A stretch of 64,000 nucleotides of DNA, from positions 20,362 through 84,361 of the forward strand of contig DUDB01000057.1 of the NCBI GenBank assembly GCA_012959525.1, read 5' to 3'. The position numbers and the translations under genes were made by a program. This DNA is from Planctomycetota bacterium. GTDB taxonomy: Bacteria; Planctomycetota; UBA1135; GCA-002686595. How positions within the stretch are numbered: position 1 is the first letter of the stretch; each line of letters opens with the position of its first letter. The notes under the pieces were generated by a model. It saw only the letters and a list, made by a program, of their open reading frames with translations, was not told where the DNA came from and made no database searches. Below, piece by piece: positions 8,765 through 17,776 of the stretch.

Positions 8765-10756
8765 CTAGTGAGGGTCGGCGTCGAGACCGTACTTCTGGAT
8801 CTTGCGCTGCAGGGAATAGCGGCTGATCCCTAGGAGCTCAGCGGCAGGTGACTTCATGCCATTGGAGGCGCGCAAGGCGCGCCGGATCGTGCGCATTTCC
8901 ACCTCGGCCACGGCGCTGACGAGGTGTGGCACCTCGCCGCCCGCCAAGGCCTCCTCCCCTCCCTGCTGTACGGCGGGTGAGAGATCCTCCAGCTGCACCT
9001 CCTCACGCACGAGAACTACAAGCCGCCGCATCTCGTTTTCCAGCTCGCGCACGTTGCCCGGCCAGAGATGGTTGACGATACATGCAAGGGCCTCGGTCGA
9101 CAGGGTGGGCGCGGCCCGTCCCGCCTCACGAGCCGCGCGTGCTAGCAGGTGCTCAGCCAGCAAGGGCACGTCACCTCCGCGCTTGCGCAGCGGTGGGAGT
9201 TCGACGGTCAGAACGGCAATGCGATAGAAGAGGTCCTTGCGGAAAGTGCCCAGCTCGACCATCTCCTTCAGGTCACGGTTGGAGGCCGCCAAGATTCGTA
9301 CGTCAACCGTCACAGTTCGCGTCGAACCAAGCACGCGAAACTCCCCGTCCTGCAGCACCCGCAAGAGCTTCTTCTGCAGGTCCGGACTCATGTCGCCGAT
9401 CTCATCCAGAAACAGGGTGCCCCCGTTGGCCTGCTCGAGGATCCCGCGCTTGGCCTGGAACGCACCCGTGAACGCCCCGCGCGCGTGGCCGAAGAGCTCG
9501 GACTCCAGGAGAGTGTCCGGCAAGGCGGCACAGTTCTCGGTGACCAGGGCATTCTTCTGCCGCGGTCCGTTGTGGTGGATGGCGTGGGCAATGAGCTCCT
9601 TGCCCGTTCCGCTCTCGCCCTGAATCAGCACAGGCAGGTCCGATTCCACGATTCGATCAACATGCTTGAAAACGGCCGCCATGGCATCGGAGGCCCCCAC
9701 GATGCTCTTGTAGTCATGGCGGCCCCGGGCGCGCCCCAGCTCAGCACGCACGACGGCCAGCTCTCCCTCCCGATCTCGCACCTTGCGCCCGAGCTGCTCG
9801 TTCAGCCCCTCTATCTGCTGGCGGGAGAGATCTAGGTGGTGGTTGCGACTGCGCAGGGTCTCAAGCAGACGCGCATTGCGGATGGCGATGGAGGCCTGGG
9901 CGGCCAGCATCTCCAGGAGATCCAGGTCCTCCTGGTCGAAGGCCCCGGACTGCAGACGATTGTCCACGTACAGGATGCCCTCCACTTCCTCGCCTCCCGT
10001 GCCCTCGGTCAGGATCGGCAAACAGACAACCGAGCGCAGGCGCAGGTTTTCGACGCTGGCCATGTCGGCAAACCGCTGGTCATCCGAGGCATCCACGCTG
10101 AGGACGGGCTTACCCTCACGCACGACCCGATCGGCGATGCCCATCGACAGCCGTGTTCGTGGAACGGCCACGTTAGTGTGATCGAAGCTGCGCGCCACGC
10201 TGACACTCATGCTGCGCGCGGCATCGGGAGCGCTGGACCCCGAGGCGCGGTCCTCGCGCAAGAGAATGAAACCCCGCTCCCCGCCCACGAGCGACACGGC
10301 CGAGTCCACGATCAGGTCCAACAGGGGTTGCAGCTCCGTGCGCGCTGCCAACTCGCGGGTAATGCGTGCGAAGACTCGAAGGTTCTCGCGTTCCCGATAA
10401 GCTTCGCCTGTGAGCGTGCGCATGCCCACTTCTTCCTCGGTGTCCTGCTGCTCCCCACCCGGCACATCATCCCCGAGAACGAGCCGCACTCCGAGCCCCA
10501 GGCTGACCTCGTCCCCGGAGCGCAACATGCATCGGTCCACGGATTTCCCGTTGACCTCGATCCCGTTCGCGCTGCCCAGATCCAGGATCCAAGGGGCGCC
10601 GTCTTGGCTCTCGATGCGCGCGTGATAACGCGAGACACGGGTGCTGCTGAGCCGTACGACATTGTCCTTGGCCCGGCCTATGGTGATCACGGCCAGATCC
10701 AGGTCCAGGTCCGACTGGACGCCATCATCGAATACGGTCAGTTTCATGGGCAGCAT
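8765..10756 (-). CDS. FHA-GAF sigma54-dependent transcriptional activator
   Basis: A 663-residue enhancer-binding protein. An FHA domain at about 4-95 (GR at 27-28, S42/R43/H45) should bind phosphothreonine. A GAF domain at about 120-300 and a coiled coil at about 305-350 follow. The AAA+ domain has GESGTGKE at 380-387, the sigma54-contacting GAFTGA at 427-432 and Walker B LFLDE ending at 452. A Fis-type helix-turn-helix lies at about 625-660. It activates RNA polymerase carrying sigma54; its target promoters are not identifiable here. The start is uncertain: ATGs at 10807, 10756 and 10747 are in frame, and none has a convincing ribosome site. Proximity to the kinase suggests a kinase-FHA relay. 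Confidence 0.9.
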   Translation of the reverse strand: MLPMKLTVFDDGVQSDLDLDLAVITIGRAKDNVVRLSSTRVSRYHARIESQDGAPWILDLGSANGIEVNGKSVDRCMLRSGDEVSLGLGVRLVLGDDVPGGEQQDTEEEVGMRTLTGEAYRERENLRVFARITRELAARTELQPLLDLIVDSAVSLVGGERGFILLREDRASGSSAPDAARSMSVSVARSFDHTNVAVPRTRLSMGIADRVVREGKPVLSVDASDDQRFADMASVENLRLRSVVCLPILTEGTGGEEVEGILYVDNRLQSGAFDQEDLDLLEMLAAQASIAIRNARLLETLRSRNHHLDLSRQQIEGLNEQLGRKVRDREGELAVVRAELGRARGRHDYKSIVGASDAMAAVFKHVDRIVESDLPVLIQGESGTGKELIAHAIHHNGPRQKNALVTENCAALPDTLLESELFGHARGAFTGAFQAKRGILEQANGGTLFLDEIGDMSPDLQKKLLRVLQDGEFRVLGSTRTVTVDVRILAASNRDLKEMVELGTFRKDLFYRIAVLTVELPPLRKRGGDVPLLAEHLLARAAREAGRAAPTLSTEALACIVNHLWPGNVRELENEMRRLVVLVREEVQLEDLSPAVQQGGEEALAGGEVPHLVSAVAEVEMRTIRRALRASNGMKSPAAELLGISRYSLQRKIQKYGLDADPH

Positions 10757-10869
10757 GGGACGGCGCTGAAGGCACCCCCGAGAGAATGTGCGATCCTGCA
10801 CATCCATATTGAGGATAGCCCATCATGGGTGTCCAGTAACCGCACAGAGGGCAATGAGTGCCCATAACC

Positions 10870-10899
10870 TTGACCCTAACTGGCTTATTTACATAGAGT
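10870..10899 (+). promoter_or_regulatory. Putative sigma70-type promoter of the YkgJ-family gene, leaderless
   Basis: TTGACC (10870-10875), an 18-bp spacer and TAGAGT (10894-10899). The -10 box ends 7 nt before the ATG at 10907, and no Shine-Dalgarno lies between, so transcription would begin at or next to the start codon. Confidence 0.45.
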
Positions 10900-10906
10900 T
10901 ACGGCG

Positions 10907-11446
10907 ATGAGCACCAAAGGAGAAGGCCAGCGTCCCGATTCGGCACCCTGGTACGCAGACGGTCTGCGCTTCGGCTGCACGGCCAGCGGCCGCTGCTGCA
11001 GCAACCACGGGGAACACGCCTACGTGTACCTGATGGAGGCCGAGGTCCGGGCCCTTGCGGGTGCCCTGGAGATGGAAGAAGGCGAATTCCGAGAGGCTCA
11101 CACCCGCGAAGAGGAGGGTTGGACCCTCCTAGAGCCCCAGGGCTCAAGCTGCGTATTCCTCGGCGGAACAGGGCAGTGCGGGGTCTACGAGGCCCGCCCC
11201 GTCCAGTGCCGGACCTGGCCCTTCTGGCGCGAGAACCTGACGAGCCCGGAGGCCTTCGAGGCCTTGGTGGAGAGCATCTGCGCTGGGGCAGGTTGTGGCC
11301 GGCTGTACAGCGCGGAACAGGTGCTGAACATCGCCGACAGTACCGAGGCGTGGTACGCGGGAGAGCTGGATGAGTTTCCGGCCTCGGCGCAAGTGGGAAC
11401 CGCACCCGAGGCGTTCCCGCCCCGAATGGCTCCCAAAGGGGGGTAG
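10907..11446 (+). CDS. YkgJ-family cysteine-cluster protein
   Basis: A 179-residue cytoplasmic protein with the zinc/iron-sulfur cysteine pattern of the YkgJ (CxxxxxCC) family: C24, C30 and C31 near the N-terminus, then C82, C91 and C101 in CVFL...QCGVYEARPVQC, plus C125 and C130. The characteristic YEARPxQCRTWPFW segment is intact. The molecular role of the family is unknown; metal binding is inferred from the cysteines. It stands alone, divergent from the FHA activator across 150 bp. A GC-rich dyad (GCCCC/GGGGC) lies just downstream, near 11471-11488. Confidence 0.85.
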   Translation: MSTKGEGQRPDSAPWYADGLRFGCTASGRCCSNHGEHAYVYLMEAEVRALAGALEMEEGEFREAHTREEEGWTLLEPQGSSCVFLGGTGQCGVYEARPVQCRTWPFWRENLTSPEAFEALVESICAGAGCGRLYSAEQVLNIADSTEAWYAGELDEFPASAQVGTAPEAFPPRMAPKGG

Positions 11447-11529
11447 GCTCTGCAGGATGCCCGGAGGAGCCCCACACACCTGGGGCATCGGAAGAAAGTA
11501 CCCAAAATGGCGCAATCGTGAACCGATGG

Positions 11530-11535
11530 TAAACT
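11530..11535 (+). promoter_or_regulatory. Putative -10 box of the first sulfatase gene
   Basis: TAAACT ends 6 nt before the ATG at 11542, and no Shine-Dalgarno intervenes. No good -35 is visible, so this rests on the recurrent spacing seen at other starts in the window. Confidence 0.35.
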
Positions 11536-11541
11536 GGTTGG

Positions 11542-12771
11542 ATGGCACGCACCGGTTGGATCACCACAGCCCTGACTTGGACGGCATTGTGCTCTGGAGG
11601 GAAGGCGCACGGCTCGGATCTCGCCGAGGTCGATCTTGCACCGGATTCCGTCGGAGAGAAGGCCGAGCCCTTCGCCACCTTGCCCATCACGATCATCCTG
11701 ATGGATGACCTGGGATACGAGCTGCTCGACCTGGCCTCCACACCCAACTTCGATGCGCTCGTCGCGGGTGGCCTCAACTTCACGCGCGCCTGGGTCTGCC
11801 CCTCCTGCTCTCCCACGCGGGCGGCCATCCTCACCGGTCTGTATCCCACACGCACGGGAATCGGCGCGGTCATGCAGTGGGGAGCCTTCAGCGACCACTC
11901 CCTTTCCCTAAGCCACACGACTTTTGCAGAGCTGCTTCCCGAGCCCGTGCACGCCTTTGGGAAGTGGCACGTGAGCTACCGCCACAGCGACCCGAACACG
12001 CAGGGCTTTGATCACTACGCCGGATGCATGTTCAACCTGACCGGCACGGGCACGGGCTACTACGACTGGCTCCAGACCGTCGATGGGGTCACGAGCAACC
12101 AGACCACGTACTGCACAACGGCCACGACTGATTTCGCCATCAACTCGGCGGCCGGCGTGCGCTTCGTCGCCTACCACGCCGTCCACACGCCCTACGACAG
12201 CCCGCCGGGGGGGACGGCCAACAAGCCCCTGGGCAAGGCGCTCGAAATGGTGGAGTTCCTCGACCAGGACATCGGTCGTCTCCTCCAGAACTACAACGGC
12301 TACGTCTTCATCCTGTCAGACAACGGCACCGCGAACCGCTTCGGAGGTGGCAAGGGCTCACTGATGGAGTCGGGCATCCGGGTCCCCTTCATCGTCAATG
12401 GCCCGGGCATCACTCCCGGCACGACCGACGAGCTGATCAACGGCGTGGACATCTTCGCGACCCTGGCAGAGATGCGGGGGGTCCCGCACAACTCCCCCGA
12501 CAGCCTCAGCTTCCTCCCGGTGATGAGGGGTGGCACGGGCCTGCGAAGCTACAACTACAGCGAGTCGTTCAAGCCCAACCCCGATACGACCAACAGGAAG
12601 TGGGCTATCTGCGACAAGAACTACAAGCTCACCAACGACTACGAGTTCTCCTCCAAGAACTCGCCGATCTCGCTCTTCGCCATGCCGTCGGAGACCTACA
12701 TTCCCCTGATCAACTACACCAAGCAGGACCGCGCCGCGCGCGCCGACCTGCTGGCCAACCTGCCTTTCTGA
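11542..12771 (+). CDS. Exported sulfatase
   Basis: A 409-residue arylsulfatase-type hydrolase with a signal-like N-terminus (about 1-24). Metal ligands D55/D56 sit in ILMDDLGYE. The formylglycine motif CSPTR is at 89-93, with C89 the residue that would be oxidised; GKWH is at 140-143 and the second metal site SDNG at 259-262. It cleaves sulfate esters, probably from algal polysaccharides or glycans in the periplasm; the substrate is not predictable. At ~410 residues it is compact for the family. It is clearly paralogous to the sulfatase part of the gene at 23496, sharing long stretches such as [13 protein letters not shown]. Formylglycine maturation would need an enzyme encoded elsewhere. Confidence 0.92.
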   Translation: MARTGWITTALTWTALCSGGKAHGSDLAEVDLAPDSVGEKAEPFATLPITIILMDDLGYELLDLASTPNFDALVAGGLNFTRAWVCPSCSPTRAAILTGLYPTRTGIGAVMQWGAFSDHSLSLSHTTFAELLPEPVHAFGKWHVSYRHSDPNTQGFDHYAGCMFNLTGTGTGYYDWLQTVDGVTSNQTTYCTTATTDFAINSAAGVRFVAYHAVHTPYDSPPGGTANKPLGKALEMVEFLDQDIGRLLQNYNGYVFILSDNGTANRFGGGKGSLMESGIRVPFIVNGPGITPGTTDELINGVDIFATLAEMRGVPHNSPDSLSFLPVMRGGTGLRSYNYSESFKPNPDTTNRKWAICDKNYKLTNDYEFSSKNSPISLFAMPSETYIPLINYTKQDRAARADLLANLPF

Positions 12772-12843
12772 GGAACCGTCCCCGGAGAAAGGGGGCTGCG
12801 GAGGGAGCGGCGGATTGGAGGCTCAAGGGCGTCGGTCATGGGG

Positions 12844-12849
12844 TACCCT
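12844..12849 (+). promoter_or_regulatory. Putative -10 box supporting a GTG start
   Basis: TACCCT ends 6 nt before GTG at 12856. The spacing matches the other TANNNT boxes in the window and is the main reason for preferring this start over the ATG at 12838. Confidence 0.25.
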
Positions 12850-12855
12850 CGGGCC

Positions 12856-14343
12856 GTGAAACGACTTCTCGGTAGCTTCCAGGGTGTCACCGCCCTCCTG
12901 ACATGGGGCCTCCTCCCCCAGTTCGGCCCCGACGATCTCTCCGCCTGGGACTGGGACGGCGCGCATGCCGTCGGCGGTATCAGCGATCACCTGAGCGCCG
13001 TGCACCTGACGGAAGACGGCACCCTGATCGGTCTCGACGATGATGGCTGGGTGATCCGGGTGTCCTCTCTCGTAGAGGCCGCTCCCTCCGGGGGATGGCC
13101 GCGCTCCCGCCTGGAAGGAGGCGGCGACCTGGAGGGGCTGTGTGCCGCCCGGGATTCCGACCTGCTCGTGCTCCTCGAAGATCGCTGTGAGCTCGTGCGC
13201 CTGGACGGCCGAGGCAGGCGGGTCGGCTGCCACACCTTGAGTGGTGAAATTCCCCGAGGCGGCCAAGGCCTTGAAGGCCTCGCCCGTGTGCCCGCGGCCG
13301 ACGGCACGGCCACCCTGTGGCTGGGGCACCAGGGCGCCAGCAAGGTGTACGTGGTGCGAGCACCCCGAGGCCGAGAGGACTCGGGACCCCTTGAGCTCCT
13401 GCGCACACTGGACCTGGGCGACGAGGCGCGCGGCATGGTCTTCGATCCACGTCTGAATGGGGTGCTGATGGTCGTGGACGAGGCGCGCGAGATCTGGCTC
13501 GTCGATCCGGACGGCACGATCCGCGACCGGCGGCCCTGGCCCAAGGGAACCCGCGACATGGAGGGCATCACCCACGGCCCCTTCGGCGCCCTGTTGCTGG
13601 CCCTGGACGGTGGCGGCGTGTGGTCGATACCGCCGCGTCAGTCCCGGGCACCGGGGGCGTGGCGGTTCACCTCCTCCGCGGCGGCGCACGGGGCAGAGCA
13701 CGGGCAAGAGCCGCTGCCTCCGGTGCCTCTCTCCCTGGAAGCCGATGGTCTTGCGGGACGGATCGAGGGCGCCCAGCTCCATCTGCAGGTGACAGAGGGG
13801 GAAGTGGAACGACGGCTGGAATCCCCCTTGGCCCTCACCCCCGGCGCCAGGGTGCTGGGCGCCGCCTTATGCGCCAGACGACCCGGGCTTTCGCCTGCCC
13901 GCCCCACCTGGATCCTGGCCCTGATCGAAGAGGGCCCCGCCGGTCACGCCCTTTCCATGCACGAGCTGATCCTCCAAGGCGCCCCGAACATGATCCGCAT
14001 GCGGCGCAGCGGTCTGGTGTTGCTGAGCCCCTGGGCTCGGAGTGGGGCGAGCGAGAGAGCCAGCGCGCGCGCTCCGCTTCTGCTGTGGGCAACCGCCGAG
14101 CAGGGTGTCCTTTGCGCAGCGGCTCCTCCCGGCGGCCACGGAGTCGTGCTGGTGAGAGCGCCCCTTGATGCCCAGCCCGAAGTGATCGGCGCGGTCGCTC
14201 TGGACTTTGAATGCAATGGCCTGGAACGCCCGGCCGGCCCGCCCCTCGTTCTGCTGGCCCGGGGCTCCGAGCAGCGCCTACTTCTGGAGATCAGCGCCCC
14301 GGCCAGGGAGGAGTCCGGCTCAGAGCACGAAGGTGATCGCTAG
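12856..14343 (+). CDS. Beta-propeller protein of the SdiA-regulated / esterase-like phytase type
   Basis: A 495-residue protein with a hydrophobic N-terminus that may be a signal peptide. Residues about 30-260 show blade-like repeats: GDLEGL, GLEGLARVP, ARGMVFDPRLNGVLMVVDEA and DMEGITHGPFGALLLALDG, the pattern of SdiA-regulated/phytase-like six-bladed propellers. The C-terminal half is less conserved and beta-rich. An enzymatic role is not shown. The GTG at 12856 is preferred; an ATG at 12838 is in frame. The 3' end overlaps the convergent FG-GAP gene by 24 bp, and that neighbour contains a related propeller, so the two may be functionally or evolutionarily linked. Confidence 0.65.
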   Translation: MKRLLGSFQGVTALLTWGLLPQFGPDDLSAWDWDGAHAVGGISDHLSAVHLTEDGTLIGLDDDGWVIRVSSLVEAAPSGGWPRSRLEGGGDLEGLCAARDSDLLVLLEDRCELVRLDGRGRRVGCHTLSGEIPRGGQGLEGLARVPAADGTATLWLGHQGASKVYVVRAPRGREDSGPLELLRTLDLGDEARGMVFDPRLNGVLMVVDEAREIWLVDPDGTIRDRRPWPKGTRDMEGITHGPFGALLLALDGGGVWSIPPRQSRAPGAWRFTSSAAAHGAEHGQEPLPPVPLSLEADGLAGRIEGAQLHLQVTEGEVERRLESPLALTPGARVLGAALCARRPGLSPARPTWILALIEEGPAGHALSMHELILQGAPNMIRMRRSGLVLLSPWARSGASERASARAPLLLWATAEQGVLCAAAPPGGHGVVLVRAPLDAQPEVIGAVALDFECNGLERPAGPPLVLLARGSEQRLLLEISAPAREESGSEHEGDR

Positions 14344-16845
14344 GGCGCTGGAAGCGTTGGAGCCCGTGCCACAAGGACCCTTGGGGTCCCGATACCAGCA
14401 CTGAAAGCTCCAGGTGTCGCCGGCGAGGATGTGCCCCGCACTGCCCAGGTTGTTCCAGGTCCAGCCCACGATCCCGGGCCCCTCGGTCAGCACTCCGGAG
14501 CCGTCCGACAGACGCGCCCCGAACCTGAACAGTGAGCCACCCACACAGCGCATGCCATCCGCCATGGGTAGGGCAGGAATCGTCGCGTCGCCCATGAAGA
14601 TCAGGCCGAACTTGGAGGGGGGCAGACCGCTCACAGAGAGCATCAGGTCGTCAGCGGTAATCGAAGCGCTTCCACTGGGGAAGATCGCACCCCCCGTGCC
14701 CGCGGAGTTGGCGCATCCCGCGGCCCCCGTGCCCGCGTTTCCGCAGGGGCAGGTCCCGTCCGCATAGCAGAATCCCACGCCCAAGGAATCCCGCTTCAAT
14801 TCCAGCGCCCAGGCCGCACCTCGCCCATCACCGGCGCCGTCATCCCCGGGCGCGCCCGCCACGAGCTCGCTCATGCCATCGCCATCGGTGTCCCCCACGG
14901 CCGCGAGCCCAAAGCCCAGTCCATCCCCAGCCGCCAAGGGGCCGGAGAATCCCCCGTTGGCTCCGTCGATCAGGTGGGATTCGCTCACGCTGCCGTCCCC
15001 GGCCAGGGCCAGGACCCGGATGGCTCCAGCGGAGGAGTCTCCGCCGGTCGGTGACCCGACCAGGACCCCGGGCCGTCCCCCGGTCCAATCCCCGGCCGCC
15101 TGGGCCAAGGCCGCCCCCAAGGCCTCACCGGCCTGGGCTCCGATATCGACTCCGCGCAACTCCGCTTGTCCCATCACCACACCCGTCGCATCCAGAAAGC
15201 AGGTCCAAAGCGACCCGGTCTGGCCGCCACCCGAGTCCGAGTAGGGCGTTCCGACAACCAGATCGGAATTCCCGTCCCCATCCACGTCCCCCGCGCTGGT
15301 CAGGCTGGCGCCGAACCCGTCGCCGTCGTTGAGGGTGCCCCCAAAGCCGCCGCTCGTCGCGCTGATCTTGGTCCAGGCACTCACCTGTCCCGAACCCGTC
15401 AGGGACAACAGGTACACGGCTCCCCTCTGGGAGAACGGGGATGAAGAGGAGTCGTCGTCATGGGCCGCCCCCACGGCCAATTCTTGCAGCCCATCCCCAT
15501 CGCGGTCTCCCAGGCTGGCCAGGGCCGAGCCGAAGAAGTCACCGGCGTCGAGGCTGGCCCCGAACCCCCCACTCCCCGAGGCGATCCAAGTCTCCGACGC
15601 CACCGATCCGTCCGGAGCCAAGAAGAGCACGTCCACACCGCCCCTGCCCCATAGCTGTCGGGAACCATCACAGGGTGCCGGGTAGGTCGCATAGGTGTTG
15701 AGGTCCCCGTTGTCCTCGGCCACCACGAACGTGGCCATGGGACCCGGGCACCCCGGAATTAGGGCCACGCCTTCCTGGGAGGATCCCGGTAGGAAGTACG
15801 CCCGGAGAGCCGAGCCGGAGGGCGTCAGTTCGAGTACCAGATCGTCGGGATCGTAGATGGCGTACAGGATGTCGGTGCTCGCTTCGTAGTGCAGACCGGA
15901 CAGCTCGTCCCGGCCTCCCGGGGGAGGAATGATGCCCATGAACTGCACCAGGGATCCCGGCTGGAGATCGAAGACGAAGATCTCTCCCGACTCCTGCAGT
16001 CCGGCGTACACGAGCCCCTGAACGACTGTCAGGCTCTCGAGGCCGCGGGAGTTCGCACCCTGCATCCACGGTGTCAGATCCCAACTCTCCCCGGTGGGCA
16101 GACCCGTGTTCAGATTCAGCTCGATCACGGTGTCCGGATGCTCCACCCCCAGGTAGGCCACGGGCAGGGTCTCGTCGGGGACAGCCACCGCCTCGAGGTC
16201 GCCGCCCACGAGGAAGGTCTGCTGCACGCTGCCGTCGGTCTCGACGAGCACCACGCGCCCATCGTCACTGACCACGACGAGCTGTTGCAGCCCGGCATGC
16301 CAGACACAGCCGGATGGCTCGAAGAGGGCCGGGAGTGAGGCACCCAGGGAGGTGGCCGACCCGCCAGGCCAGGCCGTCCCGCCAAAGGAGGTACCGATCA
16401 CACTGACGCACAGCTCTCGCCGCCCATCACCATTGAGGTCCGGTAGGCTCGCCAGGGCGTGGCCGAAGCGATCTCCATCGGCCAGGGTCAGACCCAGACC
16501 GCCGAGCCCGTCCCCGATGGAACGTGCAGAGTCCACCGTGCCGTCAGCTCGCATGAACAGGATCCAGATCGCCCCGCGGTCCTGCCCGTTGCCATCGGTC
16601 AGAGGCGCCCCAACGGCCCAGTCGTCCACCCCGTCACCGTTCAGGTCTCCGAGCGAGGCCAGGCTCGCCCCGAATCCATCCCCATCGGCAAGAGAGCCGC
16701 TGAACCCGGCCACGCCCTCGGAGAGACGCAACTCCTCCACCACGCTGAGGGATTGGGCGGCGGCGTGGCTCGCCCCGAGAAGAGCCAGCGGGAGCGCGGC
16801 CATACGCAGACGGTAAGGCGTGCGATGGACTCGAAAGTGGAACAT
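14320..16845 (-). CDS. Large secreted FG-GAP repeat protein with internal propeller insert and planctomycete C-terminal module
   Basis: An 841-residue exported protein. A signal peptide at about 1-31 ends ASHAAAQ. Six integrin-alpha-like FG-GAP repeats have calcium-loop cores such as DLNGDGVDD and DVDGDGNSD; two precede and four follow an inserted segment at about 170-400 that looks like a phytase/SdiA-type propeller (LEAVAV, DELSGLHYEASTDILYAIYD, SQEGVALIPG). The C-terminal ~150 residues are the lineage-typical module: CPCGNAGTG, ITADDLMLSVSG, FGLIFMGD, MRCVGGSLFRFG and WSFQCWYRD, ending in AITFVL. Start at 16845 is chosen because it gives a charged n-region; ATG 16803 is possible and has a TACCGT box 6 nt upstream. 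Probably surface-located and calcium-binding. Confidence 0.85.
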   Translation of the reverse strand: MFHFRVHRTPYRLRMAALPLALLGASHAAAQSLSVVEELRLSEGVAGFSGSLADGDGFGASLASLGDLNGDGVDDWAVGAPLTDGNGQDRGAIWILFMRADGTVDSARSIGDGLGGLGLTLADGDRFGHALASLPDLNGDGRRELCVSVIGTSFGGTAWPGGSATSLGASLPALFEPSGCVWHAGLQQLVVVSDDGRVVLVETDGSVQQTFLVGGDLEAVAVPDETLPVAYLGVEHPDTVIELNLNTGLPTGESWDLTPWMQGANSRGLESLTVVQGLVYAGLQESGEIFVFDLQPGSLVQFMGIIPPPGGRDELSGLHYEASTDILYAIYDPDDLVLELTPSGSALRAYFLPGSSQEGVALIPGCPGPMATFVVAEDNGDLNTYATYPAPCDGSRQLWGRGGVDVLFLAPDGSVASETWIASGSGGFGASLDAGDFFGSALASLGDRDGDGLQELAVGAAHDDDSSSSPFSQRGAVYLLSLTGSGQVSAWTKISATSGGFGGTLNDGDGFGASLTSAGDVDGDGNSDLVVGTPYSDSGGGQTGSLWTCFLDATGVVMGQAELRGVDIGAQAGEALGAALAQAAGDWTGGRPGVLVGSPTGGDSSAGAIRVLALAGDGSVSESHLIDGANGGFSGPLAAGDGLGFGLAAVGDTDGDGMSELVAGAPGDDGAGDGRGAAWALELKRDSLGVGFCYADGTCPCGNAGTGAAGCANSAGTGGAIFPSGSASITADDLMLSVSGLPPSKFGLIFMGDATIPALPMADGMRCVGGSLFRFGARLSDGSGVLTEGPGIVGWTWNNLGSAGHILAGDTWSFQCWYRDPKGPCGTGSNASSALAITFVL

Positions 16846-16948
16846 TGGAAGGTGTGGAGACAACACCCCACCTTGTCAGTGTACGCCCCCCTTCGGCAGG
16901 ACGGGGGCTAAGTCTCCCATCGGGACAGGGCCCCTCGCGGCCCAACGC

Positions 16949-17776
16949 TCAGCGTCCTTGAAAGCGCGGCTTGCGTTTCTCGGCGAATGCGGCCAAGGCC
17001 TCGAGGCGATCCTCGGTGGGGAGCACCTTCTCGTAGCAGTCGGCCTCGAACGAGAGGCCCTCTTCCAATGGGCACTCACAGCCCTTGTCGATGGCAGCCT
17101 TGGCGGCGCGCACAGCCACCGGGCCATTGGCCGCGATGGCCTCTGCGAGCTCAAGCGCCGTGGCCTCCAGTTGGCCCTCGGGCGCAAGGCGGTTGACCAG
17201 GCCCATGGCTTCCGCCTCGGCAGCCGTGATGCGTCGGCCGGTGAGGATCAGGTCTTTGGCGCGGCTCTTGCCAACCAGACGAGGGAGGCGTTGAGTCCCT
17301 CCCGCACCGGGGATGATGGCCAGACTTGTCTCGGTCAAACCGATCTGGGCGTGGGGTGCGGCCACGCGCAGGTCACAAGCGAGCAGAAGTTCAGTTCCCC
17401 CACCAAACGCGAAGCCCCCTACAACGGCAATAGTGGGCTGGGGCAGCGCCTCAACGTCGTCCATCAGGGCGCGGATATTGCGCACGAACTCAGGCACACG
17501 TTCGGTGGGCATGGTGCGCCGCTCCTTCAGGTCCGCTCCGGCGCAGAAGGCCTTCTCCCCGCGGCCGGTGATAAGCACACAGCGCACACTGAGGTCTGAG
17601 GCCAGCTCCTCCAACATGGTGCGAAAGCGGCGCAGAGTCGGGAAGGACAGGCAGTTCATGACCTCGGGCCGCTCCAGGGTCACCCAGACCAGATCGCCAT
17701 CCCTGCGCATGGAGACGAGCTCTGGCTGGTCGGGAACGTCAGCGGGAAAGTCCTGGGCGACGGAAGACATGGTCAT
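16949..17776 (-). CDS. Enoyl-CoA hydratase/isomerase family protein
   Basis: A 275-residue crotonase-fold enzyme. The oxyanion-hole segments are AFCAGADLKER (near 82-92) and GFAFGGGTELLLACD, where the glycine-rich turn precedes the first catalytic glutamate; the second acidic segment is LTETSLAIIPGAGGTQRLP. Both glutamates typical of hydratases are present, so it is probably an active 2-enoyl-CoA hydratase, or a methylglutaconyl-CoA hydratase relative. Length fits the family (about 260-280). ATG 17776 is chosen because a TACGAT box precedes it; ATG 17770 is an alternative. It is divergent from the CitE/MaoC pair, suggesting a shared acyl-CoA theme. Confidence 0.88.
   Translation of the reverse strand: MTMSSVAQDFPADVPDQPELVSMRRDGDLVWVTLERPEVMNCLSFPTLRRFRTMLEELASDLSVRCVLITGRGEKAFCAGADLKERRTMPTERVPEFVRNIRALMDDVEALPQPTIAVVGGFAFGGGTELLLACDLRVAAPHAQIGLTETSLAIIPGAGGTQRLPRLVGKSRAKDLILTGRRITAAEAEAMGLVNRLAPEGQLEATALELAEAIAANGPVAVRAAKAAIDKGCECPLEEGLSFEADCYEKVLPTEDRLEALAAFAEKRKPRFQGR

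Noticed and set aside
11544..11562. A sigma54-like TGGCAC followed by GGTTGG at the sulfatase start
   Set aside because: It lies on the start codon and the -12 element does not match TTGC.
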